Source: Undibacterium hunanense (GTDB lineage: Bacteria; Pseudomonadota; Gammaproteobacteria; Burkholderiales; Burkholderiaceae_D). From it: a DNA stretch of 64,000 nucleotides. The stretch's first letter is position 1, and each line of letters opens with the position of its first letter. Shown in pieces: positions 63,959 through 64,000 of the stretch. The notes under the pieces were generated by a model. The model made no database searches, was not told the DNA's origin, and saw nothing but the letters and a program-made list of their open reading frames with translations. Both the position numbers and the translations under genes were made by a program. Where the stretch lies: NCBI RefSeq assembly GCF_014284335.1, contig NZ_JACOGF010000001.1, forward strand, positions 124,001 to 188,000. Reading direction: 5' to 3'.

Positions 63959-64000
63959 TTATTCATCATTCGTTTCCGGCAAAGTCAGGCGACCGGTATG
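63959..64000 (-). CDS. C-terminal end of a minus-strand gene, cut by the window edge
   Basis: The last 42 bases read on the minus strand as HTGRLTLPETNDE followed by TAA. It is probably the tail of a convergent gene 18 bases from dnaE2, but too short to assign. Confidence 0.3.
   Translation of the reverse strand, partial: HTGRLTLPETNDE

Overview
The window looks like chromosomal DNA from a betaproteobacterium, most likely Burkholderiales and probably Oxalobacteraceae such as Undibacterium. This placement is an inference from protein style, moderate GC content, the urease gene order and the imuA-imuB-dnaE2 cassette; no 16S rRNA is present. I saw no tRNA, rRNA or CRISPR array.

Left third (1-22.8 kb), mostly metabolic. 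It opens with the 3'-truncated end of a large exported amidohydrolase with a WD40-like propeller, then a soluble TPR-GAF hybrid histidine kinase. A fatty-acid or CoA block follows: a CaiB-type CoA transferase/racemase and an acyl-CoA dehydrogenase, divergent from a TetR regulator. Next is a four-gene set (DapA-like aldolase, DadA-like flavoprotein, small [2Fe-2S] protein, NAD/FAD flavoprotein) that resembles hydroxyproline or opine catabolism. A urease operon ureABCEFG plus a HupE/UreJ permease lacks ureD. An ECF sigma factor, a coupled one-TM protein and an exported protein with MTP repeats close the block.

Middle (22.8-49.1 kb), accessory and all on the minus strand. A YiiX-type papain-like amidase lies between two fragments of the same REP-associated transposase gene. 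An array of small AT-rich orphan genes (25.5-32.4 kb) is interspersed with broken copies of an rhs gene. These small genes look like immunity or cargo genes left by successive replacement of an Rhs tip. The live rhs locus (32.5-39.1 kb) is split into three polypeptides: an N-terminal Rhs, a YD-repeat Rhs, and a third exported protein. The third protein starts with a beta-rich pilus-associated-looking region and two Ig-like domains, and only then carries the Rhs core and a tip with a caspase-like His-Gly / Ser-Cys-Arg-Gly pattern. Immediately upstream is a complete type II secretion / MSHA-type operon (pseudopilins, GspE, GspF, PilMNOP-like proteins, a secretin with a C-terminal cohesin-like domain). 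I propose that this apparatus exports or displays the split Rhs proteins.

Right third (49.1-64 kb). A membrane diguanylate cyclase with an intact I-site is followed by a frameshifted small membrane protein. Next comes a 1352-residue Pls/PosA-type single-module NRPS with the architecture of poly-epsilon-lysine synthetase, then a 23-bp perfect-stem hairpin. A chromate transporter and the SOS mutasome operon imuA-imuB-dnaE2, with a perfect LexA box, end the window. The last 42 bases hold the end of a minus-strand gene.
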